Shown here one piece after another: positions 1-7,342 of a DNA stretch of 29,278 bases; the stretch's first letter is position 1; each line of letters starts with the position of its first letter. The stretch lies in the NCBI GenBank assembly GCA_035711845.1, contig DASTBU010000008.1, positions 1 through 29,278 on the forward strand, given 5' to 3'. A program made the translations under genes and the position numbers. The stretch is from DASTBU01 sp035711845. GTDB taxonomy: Bacteria > Acidobacteriota > Vicinamibacteria > Vicinamibacterales > 2-12-FULL-66-21. The notes below the pieces were generated by a model. That model ran no database searches, had not been told where the DNA came from, and saw only the letters and a list, made by a program, of their open reading frames with translations.

Positions 1-53
1 CCCCGATGACGAGTATCCGCATCGTTGCGCACGGCAGCATACACGAACCCGGA

Positions 54-59
54 TATACT
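54..59 (+). promoter_or_regulatory. Candidate -10 box (TATACT) of the AGCS transporter
   Basis: TATACT is a near-consensus sigma-70 -10 hexamer ending 9 bases before the ATG at 69. I see no good -35 at 16-18 bp. If used, transcription would begin almost at the start codon, which fits the missing ribosome binding site. Confidence 0.35.
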
Positions 60-68
60 CTCGCAACA

Positions 69-1418
69 ATGGAACAACTGCTGGCCTTCGAACGCGCGCT
101 CAACGGTTATGTCTGGGGCGGCCCGATGATCGTGCTGCTCATCGGCACAGGGCTACTCCTCACCATCCTGACTGGCATCGTCCAGTTCCGGTATTTGGGC
201 TTTGCGCTGCGGGAAGTCCTGGGAAAGGTGTTCTCGGGCGGCGAGGGGCGCGGCAGCGTCACGCCCTTCCAGGCCGTCGCGACGGCCCTGGCCTCGACCG
301 TCGGCGTCGGCAACATCGCCGGCGTCGCGACCGCGATCTTCGTCGGCGGGCCGGGCGCGCTGTTCTGGCTCTGGATCTCGGGGATCCTCGGCATGTGCAC
401 CAAGTACGCCGAGATCGTCATCGCGATGCACTATCGGGAGCCCGATGAATCCGGGACGATGCGCGGCGGCGCGATGTACACGCTCAAGAAGGGACTCGGG
501 CTCCCCTGGCTCGGTGCGATCTTCGCCCTGCTCACCTCGATCGCCGCGTTCGGAATCGGCAACATGGTGCAGGCCAACTCCGTAGCTGAGTCGCTCAACG
601 CCTCGTTCGGCATCAGGCCGATGCTGACGGGGATCCTCCTCGTCGTCGTCACCGCCGTTGTCATCCTCGGCGGAATCAAGCGTATCGGCGAGTTCACCTC
701 GGTGCTGGTGCCCTTCATGGCCGCGCTTTATCTCGGCGGCGGGTTCGCCGTGCTCGTGACCCATCTGGATCGCATCGGACCGGCCCTCAGCCTGGTGTTC
801 GACGGAGCGTTCTCCGGAACAGCCGCTACCGGCGGATTCGCCGGCAGCACCGTCATGCTGGCGCTCAGGTTCGGCATCGCGCGCGGGCTCTTCTCCAACG
901 AGGCCGGCCTGGGTAGCGCCCCGATGGTGCACGCGGCCGCGCAGACGGATCACCCCGTACGCCAGGGCATGTATGGAATCTTCGAGGTCTTCGTTGACAC
1001 GATCCTGATCTGCACCATGACGGGGCTCGTGATCCTGGTCACCGATACATGGGCGAGCGGGGCCAACGGCGCGGCGCTCTCCGCGCGGGCGTTCGAAACC
1101 GGCCTCCCCGGGACCTGGGGCGACATCGTCGTGACCGGGGGAATCCTGCTCTTCTCCTACTCCACCCTGATCGGGTGGAGCTACTACGGTGAGACAGGGA
1201 TCGTGTATCTGCTGGGCGCGCGCGCGGCGGTCCCGTACCGGCTGCTGTGGCTGGTGTTCATCTATCTCGGCGCCACGGGCTCGCTGCACGTCGTCTGGAA
1301 CATCGCCGATACGCTCAACGGATTGATGGCGGTACCGAACCTGATCTCGGTGCTCGCATCGATTCCCGTGTTGCTCCGGCTCCAGCGAGAGTTCTTTCAG
1401 AGTCAGCGGCGACCCTGA
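69..1418 (+). CDS. Sodium:alanine symporter family (AGCS) transporter
   Basis: This is an inner-membrane Na+-coupled small amino acid (alanine/glycine) importer of the AGCS family, about 449 residues, the usual family length. The protein is almost entirely hydrophobic segments. It carries the family hallmarks: the TVGVGNIAGVATAI stretch near residue 80 and the SNEAGLGSAPM motif near residue 278. The frame is open upstream to position 6, but the ATG at 69 gives the typical AGCS start MEQLLAFERALNGYVWGGP, so I place the start there. No Shine-Dalgarno is visible; a TATACT box lies only 9 bases upstream, so the mRNA may be leaderless. The 3' end overlaps the convergent Spy-like gene by 16 bp. The family assignment is firm. 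The exact substrate is inferred. Confidence 0.93.
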   Translation: MEQLLAFERALNGYVWGGPMIVLLIGTGLLLTILTGIVQFRYLGFALREVLGKVFSGGEGRGSVTPFQAVATALASTVGVGNIAGVATAIFVGGPGALFWLWISGILGMCTKYAEIVIAMHYREPDESGTMRGGAMYTLKKGLGLPWLGAIFALLTSIAAFGIGNMVQANSVAESLNASFGIRPMLTGILLVVVTAVVILGGIKRIGEFTSVLVPFMAALYLGGGFAVLVTHLDRIGPALSLVFDGAFSGTAATGGFAGSTVMLALRFGIARGLFSNEAGLGSAPMVHAAAQTDHPVRQGMYGIFEVFVDTILICTMTGLVILVTDTWASGANGAALSARAFETGLPGTWGDIVVTGGILLFSYSTLIGWSYYGETGIVYLLGARAAVPYRLLWLVFIYLGATGSLHVVWNIADTLNGLMAVPNLISVLASIPVLLRLQREFFQSQRRP

Positions 1419-1846
1419 CCGCGCCCGCGGCCAGGACGCGTCCGGCGACCGCGCTCGATCGAGCGATCGAAGCGCTCCTGCTGATCCGGCGTGAGCAGCT
1501 TGCGGATCTCGTTGTGCAGGGCCCGTTGCTCTGTGTCGAATTGCGCGCGCACGTCGCGCTGCAGCACCTCGACGCGGCCGCGGCTCGCCTTGAGCACGGC
1601 GCCGATTTGCTGTCGTTGCGACTCGTCGAGATCCAGCTCGCGCGTCAGACGCTCGAGGAGGACCTGGGGTGGCGGGCCGCCGGAAGGTCTGCTGGCCGGT
1701 CCCGGATATCTCCAGCCGGCAAGCGGCCGGCCCAGCGAGTCGAGGCGGTCCATGCGTCGCCCGACGAACACACCGGCTGCCGCACCCATGCAGAACACCG
1801 CCAGCACGAAGAGCGCGAACCAGATTCGCATGCGGTTATCGGCCAT
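1403..1846 (-). CDS. Spy/CpxP-like (metal-resistance type) periplasmic protein
   Basis: The product is 147 residues: an N-terminal hydrophobic anchor or signal (about residues 8-27, WFALFVLAVFCMGAAAGVFV), a proline-rich linker, then a helical region. That region contains LTRELDLDESQRQQIGAVL and a second helix ending KLLTPDQQERFDRSIERG, the paired LTxxQ-type helices of the Spy/CpxP/CnrX fold. The C-terminus is an Arg/Gly tail. It is the third gene of a sigma/anti-sigma operon; its ATG overlaps the end of the anti-sigma gene by 11 bp and is preceded by GGGAGG. In the CnrYXH metal-response system a periplasmic protein of this fold acts as sensor with the anti-sigma factor, so a sensory or envelope-stress role is a reasonable inference. 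The ligand is unknown. Confidence 0.82.
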   Translation of the reverse strand: MADNRMRIWFALFVLAVFCMGAAAGVFVGRRMDRLDSLGRPLAGWRYPGPASRPSGGPPPQVLLERLTRELDLDESQRQQIGAVLKASRGRVEVLQRDVRAQFDTEQRALHNEIRKLLTPDQQERFDRSIERGRRTRPGRGRGQGRR

Positions 1847-2333
1847 CGCGCGCGCCTCCCGCGGGTGGAAGTTCTCCGGTCAGCATCTGCTCCACGACCG
1901 CCGCGGATGTGACCTCGTCATCCCAGAGCAGCGTCGCGACGGAGGACGACTCGGTATTGCTGACGGTCCACTCTTCCAGGCTGAGCGGTGCGGCGCCGGT
2001 CTGACCCGTCGTCAGCACGGCTGCGAGCGCGAGTACGATCGCGACCGGCGCCAGACGAACCGTCCACGCGCGCCAGTCCGCGATGCCGAGCCACCCCTCG
2101 TCGCGATCCACACGATCCAGGCGTTCGCGCAAGCGCCGCGCGAACATCGGCGAGACGCGATCGGCTGGCCTGGAGCGAAGCCCTGCCGCCACGGCGCGCT
2201 GCGTGCCGAGTGCTTCGCGGCACGAACCGCACGCCTCGAGATGCGCATCGAGATCCGCCTCGCGCGACGCGGGCAGACGGTCGCCGTCGGCCCTGTGCGC
2301 CAACAGGCGGCCGGCTTCATCGCACGACAGCAT
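1836..2333 (-). CDS. Zinc-finger (zf-HC2) transmembrane anti-sigma factor
   Basis: This is the predicted anti-sigma factor for the adjacent ECF sigma factor. The N-terminus contains the ZAS signature HLEACGSC (H-x3-C-x2-C), which in this family binds zinc and clamps the sigma factor. A single membrane segment follows (VRLAPVAIVLALAAVL, about residue 90), then a short periplasmic tail of about 55 residues. A GTG at 2348 is also open in frame and touches the sigma stop codon. I prefer the ATG at 2333 because GGAGGAGG sits 5-8 bases before it. It lies between the sigma gene and the Spy-like gene, so the three are probably co-transcribed. The partner is inferred from gene order and family precedent. 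Confidence 0.85.
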   Translation of the reverse strand: MLSCDEAGRLLAHRADGDRLPASREADLDAHLEACGSCREALGTQRAVAAGLRSRPADRVSPMFARRLRERLDRVDRDEGWLGIADWRAWTVRLAPVAIVLALAAVLTTGQTGAAPLSLEEWTVSNTESSSVATLLWDDEVTSAAVVEQMLTGELPPAGGARDGR

Positions 2334-2347
2334 GGCGTCCTCCTCCA

Positions 2348-2914
2348 CTAACGTCCCTTGCGCAAGGGCTCGAGCAACGGCTTGAGGCGTTGCCGGCCCC
2401 GGAAGATGCGCGATTCCGCGGTGCCGATTGGCACGTCGAGCGCGGCTGCGATCTCTTTGTACTCGAGGCCCTGCACGTCGCGTAGGACCACGGCCAGCCG
2501 CAGGTCCTCGGGCAGGCTGGCGAGCGCCTTGTCGATCGCATCACGCAGCAGGATGTGCTCTTCGAGGTCCCGACGGTCGGGTGCGCTCTCGATAGGATCG
2601 ATCACCGGAGATCGATCCGCTGACCGCGACTGGAACATGCGGCGCAGCCTGGCGAGCCTTCCCTGGTGCGACCGGACGACGTTGATGGCGATCCGGTGGA
2701 TCCAGGTGCGAAACGTGCTCTCGCCGCGAAATCCACCGAGGCTCCGCCACGCGCGCACGAAGACCTCCTGGGCGATATCCTCCGCATCGACGTTGCCGGC
2801 GGTCAGCGATCGGGCAAGGCCCACGATCAACCCCTGGTAGCGGCGCACCAACTGGTCGAACGCCTCGCGGTCGCCCGCGGCTGCCGCTTCCACGAGCCCG
2901 CGGTCTGCATCCAC
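2348..2914 (-). CDS. ECF-type RNA polymerase sigma factor (RpoE-like)
   Basis: The product is a 188-residue extracytoplasmic-function sigma factor. Region 2 is clear (DAEDIAQEVFVRAWRSL followed by STFRTWIHRIAINVVRSHQ, about residues 43-80). Region 4 is at about residues 130-180 (LPEDLRLAVVLRDVQGLEYK, then EIAAALDVPIGTAESRIFRG, the helix-turn-helix that reads the -35). No sigma 1.1 or 3 region is present, as expected for ECF factors. The start is a GTG at 2914 with AGAGGTG about 8 bases upstream. It heads an operon with a zf-HC2 anti-sigma gene and a Spy-like gene, and faces a second Spy-like gene. It probably controls an envelope or metal stress regulon including these genes, which is inference. 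Confidence 0.93.
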   Translation of the reverse strand: MDADRGLVEAAAAGDREAFDQLVRRYQGLIVGLARSLTAGNVDAEDIAQEVFVRAWRSLGGFRGESTFRTWIHRIAINVVRSHQGRLARLRRMFQSRSADRSPVIDPIESAPDRRDLEEHILLRDAIDKALASLPEDLRLAVVLRDVQGLEYKEIAAALDVPIGTAESRIFRGRQRLKPLLEPLRKGR

Positions 2915-2955
2915 TCAGACGTCACCTCTGGCGCCGGATCCTGACGTCATTGCAC

Positions 2956-2984
2956 TTGGACTTCCACGCCCACCCATATATTCC
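2956..2984 (-). promoter_or_regulatory. Candidate ECF promoter for the sigma operon (autoregulation)
   Basis: Reading the minus strand, GGAATAT (complement 2978-2984) is followed after exactly 16 bp by GTCCAA (complement 2956-2961). This resembles the RpoE-type GGAACTT-N16-GTCTAA architecture. It would leave a leader of roughly 35 nt before the sigma GTG, including the AGAGGTG ribosome binding site. A similar element with the same 16-bp spacing faces the other way at 3008-3036. Confidence 0.4.
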
Positions 2985-3007
2985 GGCTCGCTTTTTGGAC
3001 ATGCGCG

Positions 3008-3036
3008 GGAAGTTTTCCGGGACAGGGGCGGTCTAC
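3008..3036 (+). promoter_or_regulatory. Candidate ECF promoter of the divergent Spy-like gene
   Basis: GGAAGTT (3008-3014), a 16-bp spacer and GTCTAC (3031-3036) match the RpoE-type GGAACTT-N16-GTCTAA consensus well. The ATG lies 24 bases downstream, with AGGAG in between. Adjacency to an ECF sigma gene makes this a natural target promoter. Confidence 0.5.
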
Positions 3037-3060
3037 CGTGCCATCAGGAGAACATTGCCC

Positions 3061-3549
3061 ATGAACATCAGCACACGGACATTATGGACGACCTTTGCGG
3101 TGGTATTTCTGGCCGCCGTGGCCCTCGTGACCCTCTCGGCCCAGACGCAGGAGCCAGCGCAGGGACGGCATGCACGAATGGGAGAGTCGGGCGGCTTCGG
3201 ACCCGGGCGAGGGCAGAGGCCGATCTTCGCGCGATTGAATCTCACGGACCAGCAGCGCGAGCAGGTCCGCGCGATCATGCAGGAGAGCCGTGCCGGCGAG
3301 CAGCCCGGCCAGAAGATGGGGCAGCTCAGGCGCGAGCTGAATGCGGCCATCTTCGCCGACGCGCCGGACCTGGCGAAGATTGACCAGTTGAAGGCAGCAA
3401 TCGCCGAGGCCGATGCTGCGGCGCTGAACAAGCGCGTGGAGGCCGAGCTGAAGATCGCTCAGGTGCTGACCGCCGAACAGCGTGCGCAAGCCCGCGAGAT
3501 GCCGGCTGCCCGCGGCGGGAGGGGTGCGCGGAGAGGTGTGAAGCAGTAG
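3061..3549 (+). CDS. Spy/CpxP-family periplasmic protein (LTxxQ motif)
   Basis: The product is about 162 residues. It has a signal peptide (hydrophobic core FAVVFLAAVALVTLSA, then QTQE after the likely cleavage site) and a mature helical domain with two LTxxQ repeats: LNLTDQQREQVRAIM near residue 60 and VLTAEQRAQAREM near residue 142. These define the Spy/CpxP chaperone-like fold. The C-terminus is Gly/Arg-rich. An upstream in-frame start exists at 2950, but the ATG at 3061 begins the signal peptide and has AGGAG about 10 bases upstream, so I use it. It diverges from the ECF sigma operon that encodes another Spy-like protein. A periplasmic stress or metal-buffering role under that sigma factor is inferred. 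Confidence 0.85.
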   Translation: MNISTRTLWTTFAVVFLAAVALVTLSAQTQEPAQGRHARMGESGGFGPGRGQRPIFARLNLTDQQREQVRAIMQESRAGEQPGQKMGQLRRELNAAIFADAPDLAKIDQLKAAIAEADAAALNKRVEAELKIAQVLTAEQRAQAREMPAARGGRGARRGVKQ

Positions 3550-3587
3550 GGAGCCGGTGAGACCGGGGAGCGGGGAACCCCGGGTGC

Positions 3588-3626
3588 CCCTGGTGCCAAC
3601 GGGCGCGACTCCGCCACGCACCAGGG
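3588..3626. repeat. Inverted repeat downstream of the Spy-like gene
   Basis: CCCTGGTGC (3588-3596) and GCACCAGGG (3618-3626) are perfect 9-bp arms separated by 21 bp. They lie in the 196-bp gap before the DUF2207 gene. There is no T-tract, so this is not a classical intrinsic terminator, but it could stabilise the 3' end of the Spy-like mRNA. Confidence 0.35.
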
Positions 3627-3745
3627 ACACCTCTGTGTACGGTTGAGCGACATCTGCGGCTGGTGCAGGCGAGGTAGGATGTACCATCGCGCGGAACTGC
3701 GGCCGGCCGATCGACACGAGTTCCATCGGAGAAAGGACCTCCTCG

Positions 3746-5401
3746 ATGAAACCCCGGGTGCTTCTCCTCCTAACCTGGCTCGTCGTATTGAGCGCGGCGC
3801 CGGCCGACGCGAAAAGCTACGCCGCCGAGCGTTTCGACTGCTACATCCGCGTCCTCACGGGCGGCGCGATCGAAGTCACCGAAACCGTCGTCTTCCGATT
3901 CGAGGACGGCACGTTCACATACGTTTTCCGGGAGATTCCCAGGCGGCACACCGACTCCATCCAGGTCCTACGCGCAACCATGGACGGTCGGGAATTTCCG
4001 ATCGGAAACCAGCCCGGACACGTCGAGATCGGACGCAAGTCCCGCCTGCGCGTACGGTGGCATTTTCCTGCACCTGTCTCCAACTCGACCCACTCCTTCA
4101 CCCTGACGTACCGCGCCGAGGGCGTCGTCCGCCAGGGCGAGCAGGGCGATTTGCTGGCCTGGCGGGCTTTGCCGGGAGAGCACAGCTACACGATCGACAG
4201 CAGCACGATCGTGATCGAGCATCCCGCGCCGCTGACGGTGCAGCCCGCGATCGACAGCAGACGAGCAGGCGACGTGCGCGTCCAGCCGACGGCTTCGCCC
4301 GTTCGAGTGACGGCGTCGGATATCGGCAAGAACGGATGGGTCGAGACGCGGCTCTACTTCGCTCCGGGCAGCATTATCGCCTCGCCGCCCGCCTGGCAGG
4401 AGGCGCAGCAGCGTGCCGACGCCCTCGGGCCGCGATGGATGTGGGCTGCGGCACTCATCGGCGCGATGGGCTTCATCGGGCTCTGGTCGATGCGGCTGCA
4501 GTACGACGCGCCCCATCGTGACTCGCCCGCTCCAGCCTCGGACGCGGCGCCTCCCGATCCACTGGCGCCTGCAATTGCCGGAGCGCTCGCGTCCAACGGT
4601 CGTGTGTCCCTGCTACACGCGATGGGCACCCTCTTTTCACTCGCGGATCGCGGCGAGATTCTCATCAAGGAAGAGTCAAAGCGGTTCGGGCAAAGGATTT
4701 TCACCATGGAGCGGCGGAGCGCCAGGCGCCCGCTCGCGACCCACGAGCAGGCCGCACTCGACCTCATGTTCCGTGGGAAGCACGGCCAGGAGGACCAGGT
4801 TTCACTGGCAAAGGCAAGAAGCCGATTGCAGTCGCACTTCGGCCAATTCCGGAGCGCGGTGCAGGGCGAAATGGCGGCGATGGGCCTGATCGATCGCGAA
4901 CGCCAGGCGGTGCACGCGCGCTTCGGCGCGGTCTCTCTCGTCGTCCTCCTCCTTGGCGCGGTGCTCTTCATCGCGGCCGCTCTGCTGGCGCGCGAGTACC
5001 GCGGCTGGCCGCTCCTGGTTCCCGGGGCCTTCATCCTCGTCGCGCTCGTGGGATTCGCGTTCCGAGGCGCGACGACCCCGTTGTCGAACGAGGGTGTGCG
5101 CATGGGCGAACGGTGGCGCGCCTATCAGAAACACCTGAAAGAGGTCGCCCGCCGCGAGGCGCATCTCACCGCAGATTCTCCGGGACGGGTGCTGCCCTTC
5201 GCTGTGGCACTGGGCCTGGCCGCGACATGGGCGAAGTTCGTCAAGGCTCACCCGACGCCGGTGCCCCCATGGTTCCAGGCACTTTCGGCCGCCGACGCGA
5301 ACGGAGCGTTCTACGCATTCGTCGGCCAGGGCGGTCATGCCGGAAGTGGCGGAGCCGGCGCTGGCGGCGCGGCCGGAGGAGGGGGATCGGGGGCTGGGTA
5401 A
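3746..5401 (+). CDS. DUF2207-type predicted membrane protein
   Basis: The product is 551 residues and resembles the DUF2207 family of large membrane proteins of unknown biochemical role. It has a signal peptide (VLLLLTWLVVLSAAPADA) and an extracytoplasmic beta-rich domain (about residues 25-220, with AIEVTETVVFRFEDGTFTYV and YVFREIPRR typical of the family). A membrane helix lies near 232-250, followed by a cytoplasmic charged domain, two more helices near 393-440, and a C-terminal tail of nearly pure Gly/Ala/Ser. Such glycine-rich ends are common in this family. The start ATG has AAGGA about 9 bases upstream. No operon partner is evident, since a repeat array follows immediately. Family assignment is good, function unknown. 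Confidence 0.8.
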   Translation: MKPRVLLLLTWLVVLSAAPADAKSYAAERFDCYIRVLTGGAIEVTETVVFRFEDGTFTYVFREIPRRHTDSIQVLRATMDGREFPIGNQPGHVEIGRKSRLRVRWHFPAPVSNSTHSFTLTYRAEGVVRQGEQGDLLAWRALPGEHSYTIDSSTIVIEHPAPLTVQPAIDSRRAGDVRVQPTASPVRVTASDIGKNGWVETRLYFAPGSIIASPPAWQEAQQRADALGPRWMWAAALIGAMGFIGLWSMRLQYDAPHRDSPAPASDAAPPDPLAPAIAGALASNGRVSLLHAMGTLFSLADRGEILIKEESKRFGQRIFTMERRSARRPLATHEQAALDLMFRGKHGQEDQVSLAKARSRLQSHFGQFRSAVQGEMAAMGLIDRERQAVHARFGAVSLVVLLLGAVLFIAAALLAREYRGWPLLVPGAFILVALVGFAFRGATTPLSNEGVRMGERWRAYQKHLKEVARREAHLTADSPGRVLPFAVALGLAATWAKFVKAHPTPVPPWFQALSAADANGAFYAFVGQGGHAGSGGAGAGGAAGGGGSGAG

Positions 5402-5404
5402 ACG

Positions 5405-5543
5405 GTCCCTGCGTCCCTGAGTCCCTGGTCCTTGGTCCCTGGTCCGAGTCCCCGGTCCCCTGGTCCCTTGCTCCCTGGTCCCTTGCTCCCTGGTCCCGAG
5501 TCCCTCGGTCGGAGTCCCGGGTCGCAGGTCCCTCCCGGTCCCG
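5405..5543. repeat. Degenerate GTCCCTG short-repeat array
   Basis: About 140 bp of imperfect GTCCCTG/GTCCCTT/GCTCCCT units follow the DUF2207 stop codon. Within it a 15-bp unit (TGGTCCCTTGCTCCC) is directly repeated at 5461 and 5476, and its first half recurs at 5491. The array is strongly strand-asymmetric (C/T-rich on the plus strand). No plausible protein is encoded here. Confidence 0.75.
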
Positions 5544-5603
5544 CGTGACCTTCCCTGTCACACCTACTTTGTAGACTAGGGCCAGCAGGGAGGATGCCGG
5601 CCG

Positions 5604-5822
5604 ATGGATGTATTCGACGGTTCGCTTGCGCGGCAACTGGATTTCGGGGAATTGGAGTGCCCGGTAGCCGGGTCCGGGAATCGGGGGCTGCGGCTGGCCG
5701 TGCCCTCGGCGGCGTTGCGCGGGCCCGACAAGTACCGGGTGCTCGAACATCGGCGGCGGCAGGCGCAGATCAAGGCGCGCCTGCAGCTCGACCTGCTGGA
5801 TCAGGAGCTGACCCATGCGTAA
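5604..5822 (+). CDS. Small hypothetical protein, first of an overlapping pair
   Basis: This is a 72-residue acidic-then-basic protein that I do not recognise. The N-terminal half (FDGSLARQLDFGELECPV) is followed by a helical, Arg/Gln-rich C-terminal half (EHRRRQAQIKARLQLDLLDQ). No signal peptide or membrane segment is seen. GGGAGG lies about 11 bases before the ATG. The last 8 bases overlap the start of the next small gene, which points to translational coupling and supports both being real. It sits between a repeat array and the WYL regulator. Function unknown. Confidence 0.55.
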   Translation: MDVFDGSLARQLDFGELECPVAGSGNRGLRLAVPSAALRGPDKYRVLEHRRRQAQIKARLQLDLLDQELTHA

Positions 5823-6024
5823 AGACCAGGCCGACCACATCTGCGCCAGCCAGGCCATCTGCTTTCAGTGCTTCAAGGCCGGGGTCGAGCGCACCCGCGC
5901 CCGCCGGCAGGCCTGGGCCCAACGGTCGCTGCCGTTCGAAGCCGCGGCTCCGGAACTGACACGTCGCGAGATCGTGCACCGGCAGCGGATGCTGGATCAC
6001 CTGGCGCGCGCGCGCCGGGCTTGA
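5815..6024 (+). CDS. Small hypothetical protein with a Cys cluster
   Basis: This is a 69-residue soluble, basic protein whose start overlaps the preceding small gene by 8 bp. Residues 9-20 (ICASQAICFQCF) hold three cysteines in a C-x5-C-x2-C arrangement preceded by His, which could bind a metal. The rest is Arg-rich and probably helical (GVERTRARRQAWAQR, then TRREIVHRQRMLDHLARARR). The 3' end contains the palindrome GGCGCGCGCGCGCC (6003-6016), an alternating CG tract. I do not recognise the family. Coupling to its neighbour suggests the two act together. Confidence 0.55.
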   Translation: MRKDQADHICASQAICFQCFKAGVERTRARRQAWAQRSLPFEAAAPELTRREIVHRQRMLDHLARARRA

Positions 6025-6084
6025 GCGCGCCGCGCAGTTCTCTCGTCCGCACCCAGCCGAGGGCGCCCTTTCTCGCGCGTTCGC

Positions 6085-6113
6085 TTTTCGAGCGGCTGAT
6101 CTCCCTGTAAGAT
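6085..6113 (+). promoter_or_regulatory. Weak sigma-70-like promoter candidate upstream of the WYL gene
   Basis: TTTTCG (6085-6090), a 17-bp spacer and TAAGAT (6108-6113). The -10 is reasonable and the -35 poor. The WYL regulator begins about 160 bp downstream, beyond the CCTTCAG array, which would then lie in its 5' leader. Confidence 0.25.
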
Positions 6114-6147
6114 CCGGCGCATGCGGGTCGCGTGCGCCGGTCCCCCC

Positions 6148-6270
6148 GTCCTTCAGCCTCCGTCCTTCAGCCTTCAGCCCTTCAGCCTTCAGCCTTTCAG
6201 CCGTCGCGCTTCAGTCTTATCCTTCAGCCTTGAACATTCAGCATTCAGCATTCCCCATTCAGCATTGAGC
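6148..6270. repeat. CCTTCAG/CATTCAG short-repeat array upstream of the WYL regulator
   Basis: About 120 bp of 7-bp-type units: CCTTCAG copies first (for example 6150-6156, 6164-6170, 6171-6177), then CATTCAG copies from about 6235, ending directly at the ATG of the WYL gene. The later units are the same heptamer seen between egtB and egtD and between clpX and lon. No ribosome binding site is visible before the downstream ATG because the repeat occupies that position. Confidence 0.75.
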
Positions 6271-6271
6271 T

Positions 6272-7288
6272 ATGCCTCGTAGCGGCGAAGTAATCCGCCA
6301 ATGGACGATCCTGCGCGACCTGGAAGCGTCGCGGCGTCTCACCATCGACGAGATGGCCGAGCGTACAGGTGTCACGACACGAACGATCCGGCGCGATCTC
6401 GAGGCGCTCCAATCTGCAGGCTTCCCCTTGTACGACGAGACGCACGAAGGGAAGAAATACTGGACGCTCGAGCAACGGGCGTTCCGGAGGCTCGACAACA
6501 CCGGCTTCACGCTGGCGGAGCTCAGCGCGTTGTACTTCAGCCGCACGCTCGTGGAATGCCTCGCGTCCACGCCGTTCCAGAGCGACGTGCGCAATGCCTT
6601 CGACAAGCTCGCGGCGGCGCTCACGCCGGGCATGCGGCAGTTTCTCGATCGGCTTCCGCTGGCTATCCAGACCAAGGCGGAGCCGGGTGCGCGGAAGGCG
6701 AATCGATCCGGGGAACCGGGAGTCGACCCGAAGCAGGCCGCGGCCCGCAGCGCGCGCATCGCCCAGCTGCTGGACGCCGTCCTCTACCACCGCCGCGTGA
6801 ACATGACGTACCACTCGTTCTCGAGCAACCGGCGCAAGAAGTACCTGGTCGAGCCGTACCGGCTCGTGTTCGCGCAGGGCGGGCTGTACCTCGTGGCGTT
6901 CGTGCCCGAGTACGAGGCCATGCGGACGTTCGCGATCGATCGGGTGATAGCCGTGTCGGTCACCGAAGAACGGTTTGCGCCGCAGGAGTTGGACGAAGAG
7001 GTCTTTGCCCACTCGCTCGGTGTCCACCAGGGCACGGCCCCCGAAAGAATCGAGATCGCGTTCGATGCCCGAATCGCGCCCTACGTCCGCGAGCGCATGT
7101 GGCACGACTCGCAGGACCTGCGGGAGCAGACGGATGGTGGCGTCCGGCTCGTGCTGCACGTGTCGAACGACTGGGCGTTGAAGAGCTGGCTTCTGGGGTT
7201 CGGCCAGCTCGCGCGCGTCGTCGCCCCGGCAGCGCTCGCCTCGCAGATCGTCGAGGAGATCGAACGGGCGCGGGCGCTGTACAAATAG
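6272..7288 (+). CDS. HTH / WYL-domain transcriptional regulator
   Basis: The product is a 338-residue DNA-binding regulator. The N-terminal winged helix-turn-helix of the DeoR/HTH_11 type is at about residues 8-60 (LTIDEMAERTGVTTRTIRRD, then LEALQSAGFPLYDE). The WYL domain is at about 160-225 (VEPYRLVFAQGGLYLVAFVP), where the canonical W of the WYL triad is replaced by L. The C-terminal WCX-type extension contains DWALKSWLLGFG near residue 300. Such proteins sense ligands, often nucleic acid, and regulate DNA-damage, phage-defence or metabolic genes. The target here is not evident, since it is convergent with the sugar dehydrogenase. The start ATG directly follows a repeat array and lacks a clear Shine-Dalgarno. 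Confidence 0.9.
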   Translation: MPRSGEVIRQWTILRDLEASRRLTIDEMAERTGVTTRTIRRDLEALQSAGFPLYDETHEGKKYWTLEQRAFRRLDNTGFTLAELSALYFSRTLVECLASTPFQSDVRNAFDKLAAALTPGMRQFLDRLPLAIQTKAEPGARKANRSGEPGVDPKQAAARSARIAQLLDAVLYHRRVNMTYHSFSSNRRKKYLVEPYRLVFAQGGLYLVAFVPEYEAMRTFAIDRVIAVSVTEERFAPQELDEEVFAHSLGVHQGTAPERIEIAFDARIAPYVRERMWHDSQDLREQTDGGVRLVLHVSNDWALKSWLLGFGQLARVVAPAALASQIVEEIERARALYK

Positions 7289-7342
7289 TCGTCGACGTCG
7301 GTCCTCCGCCCTCCGCAGGTTCGAGACGCTCGACGCGAGTTC

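Noticed and set aside
153..1289. 378-codon minus-strand frame opposite the AGCS transporter
   Set aside because: Extremely polar Asp/Glu/Arg/Gly composition mirrors the hydrophobic transporter codons on the other strand.
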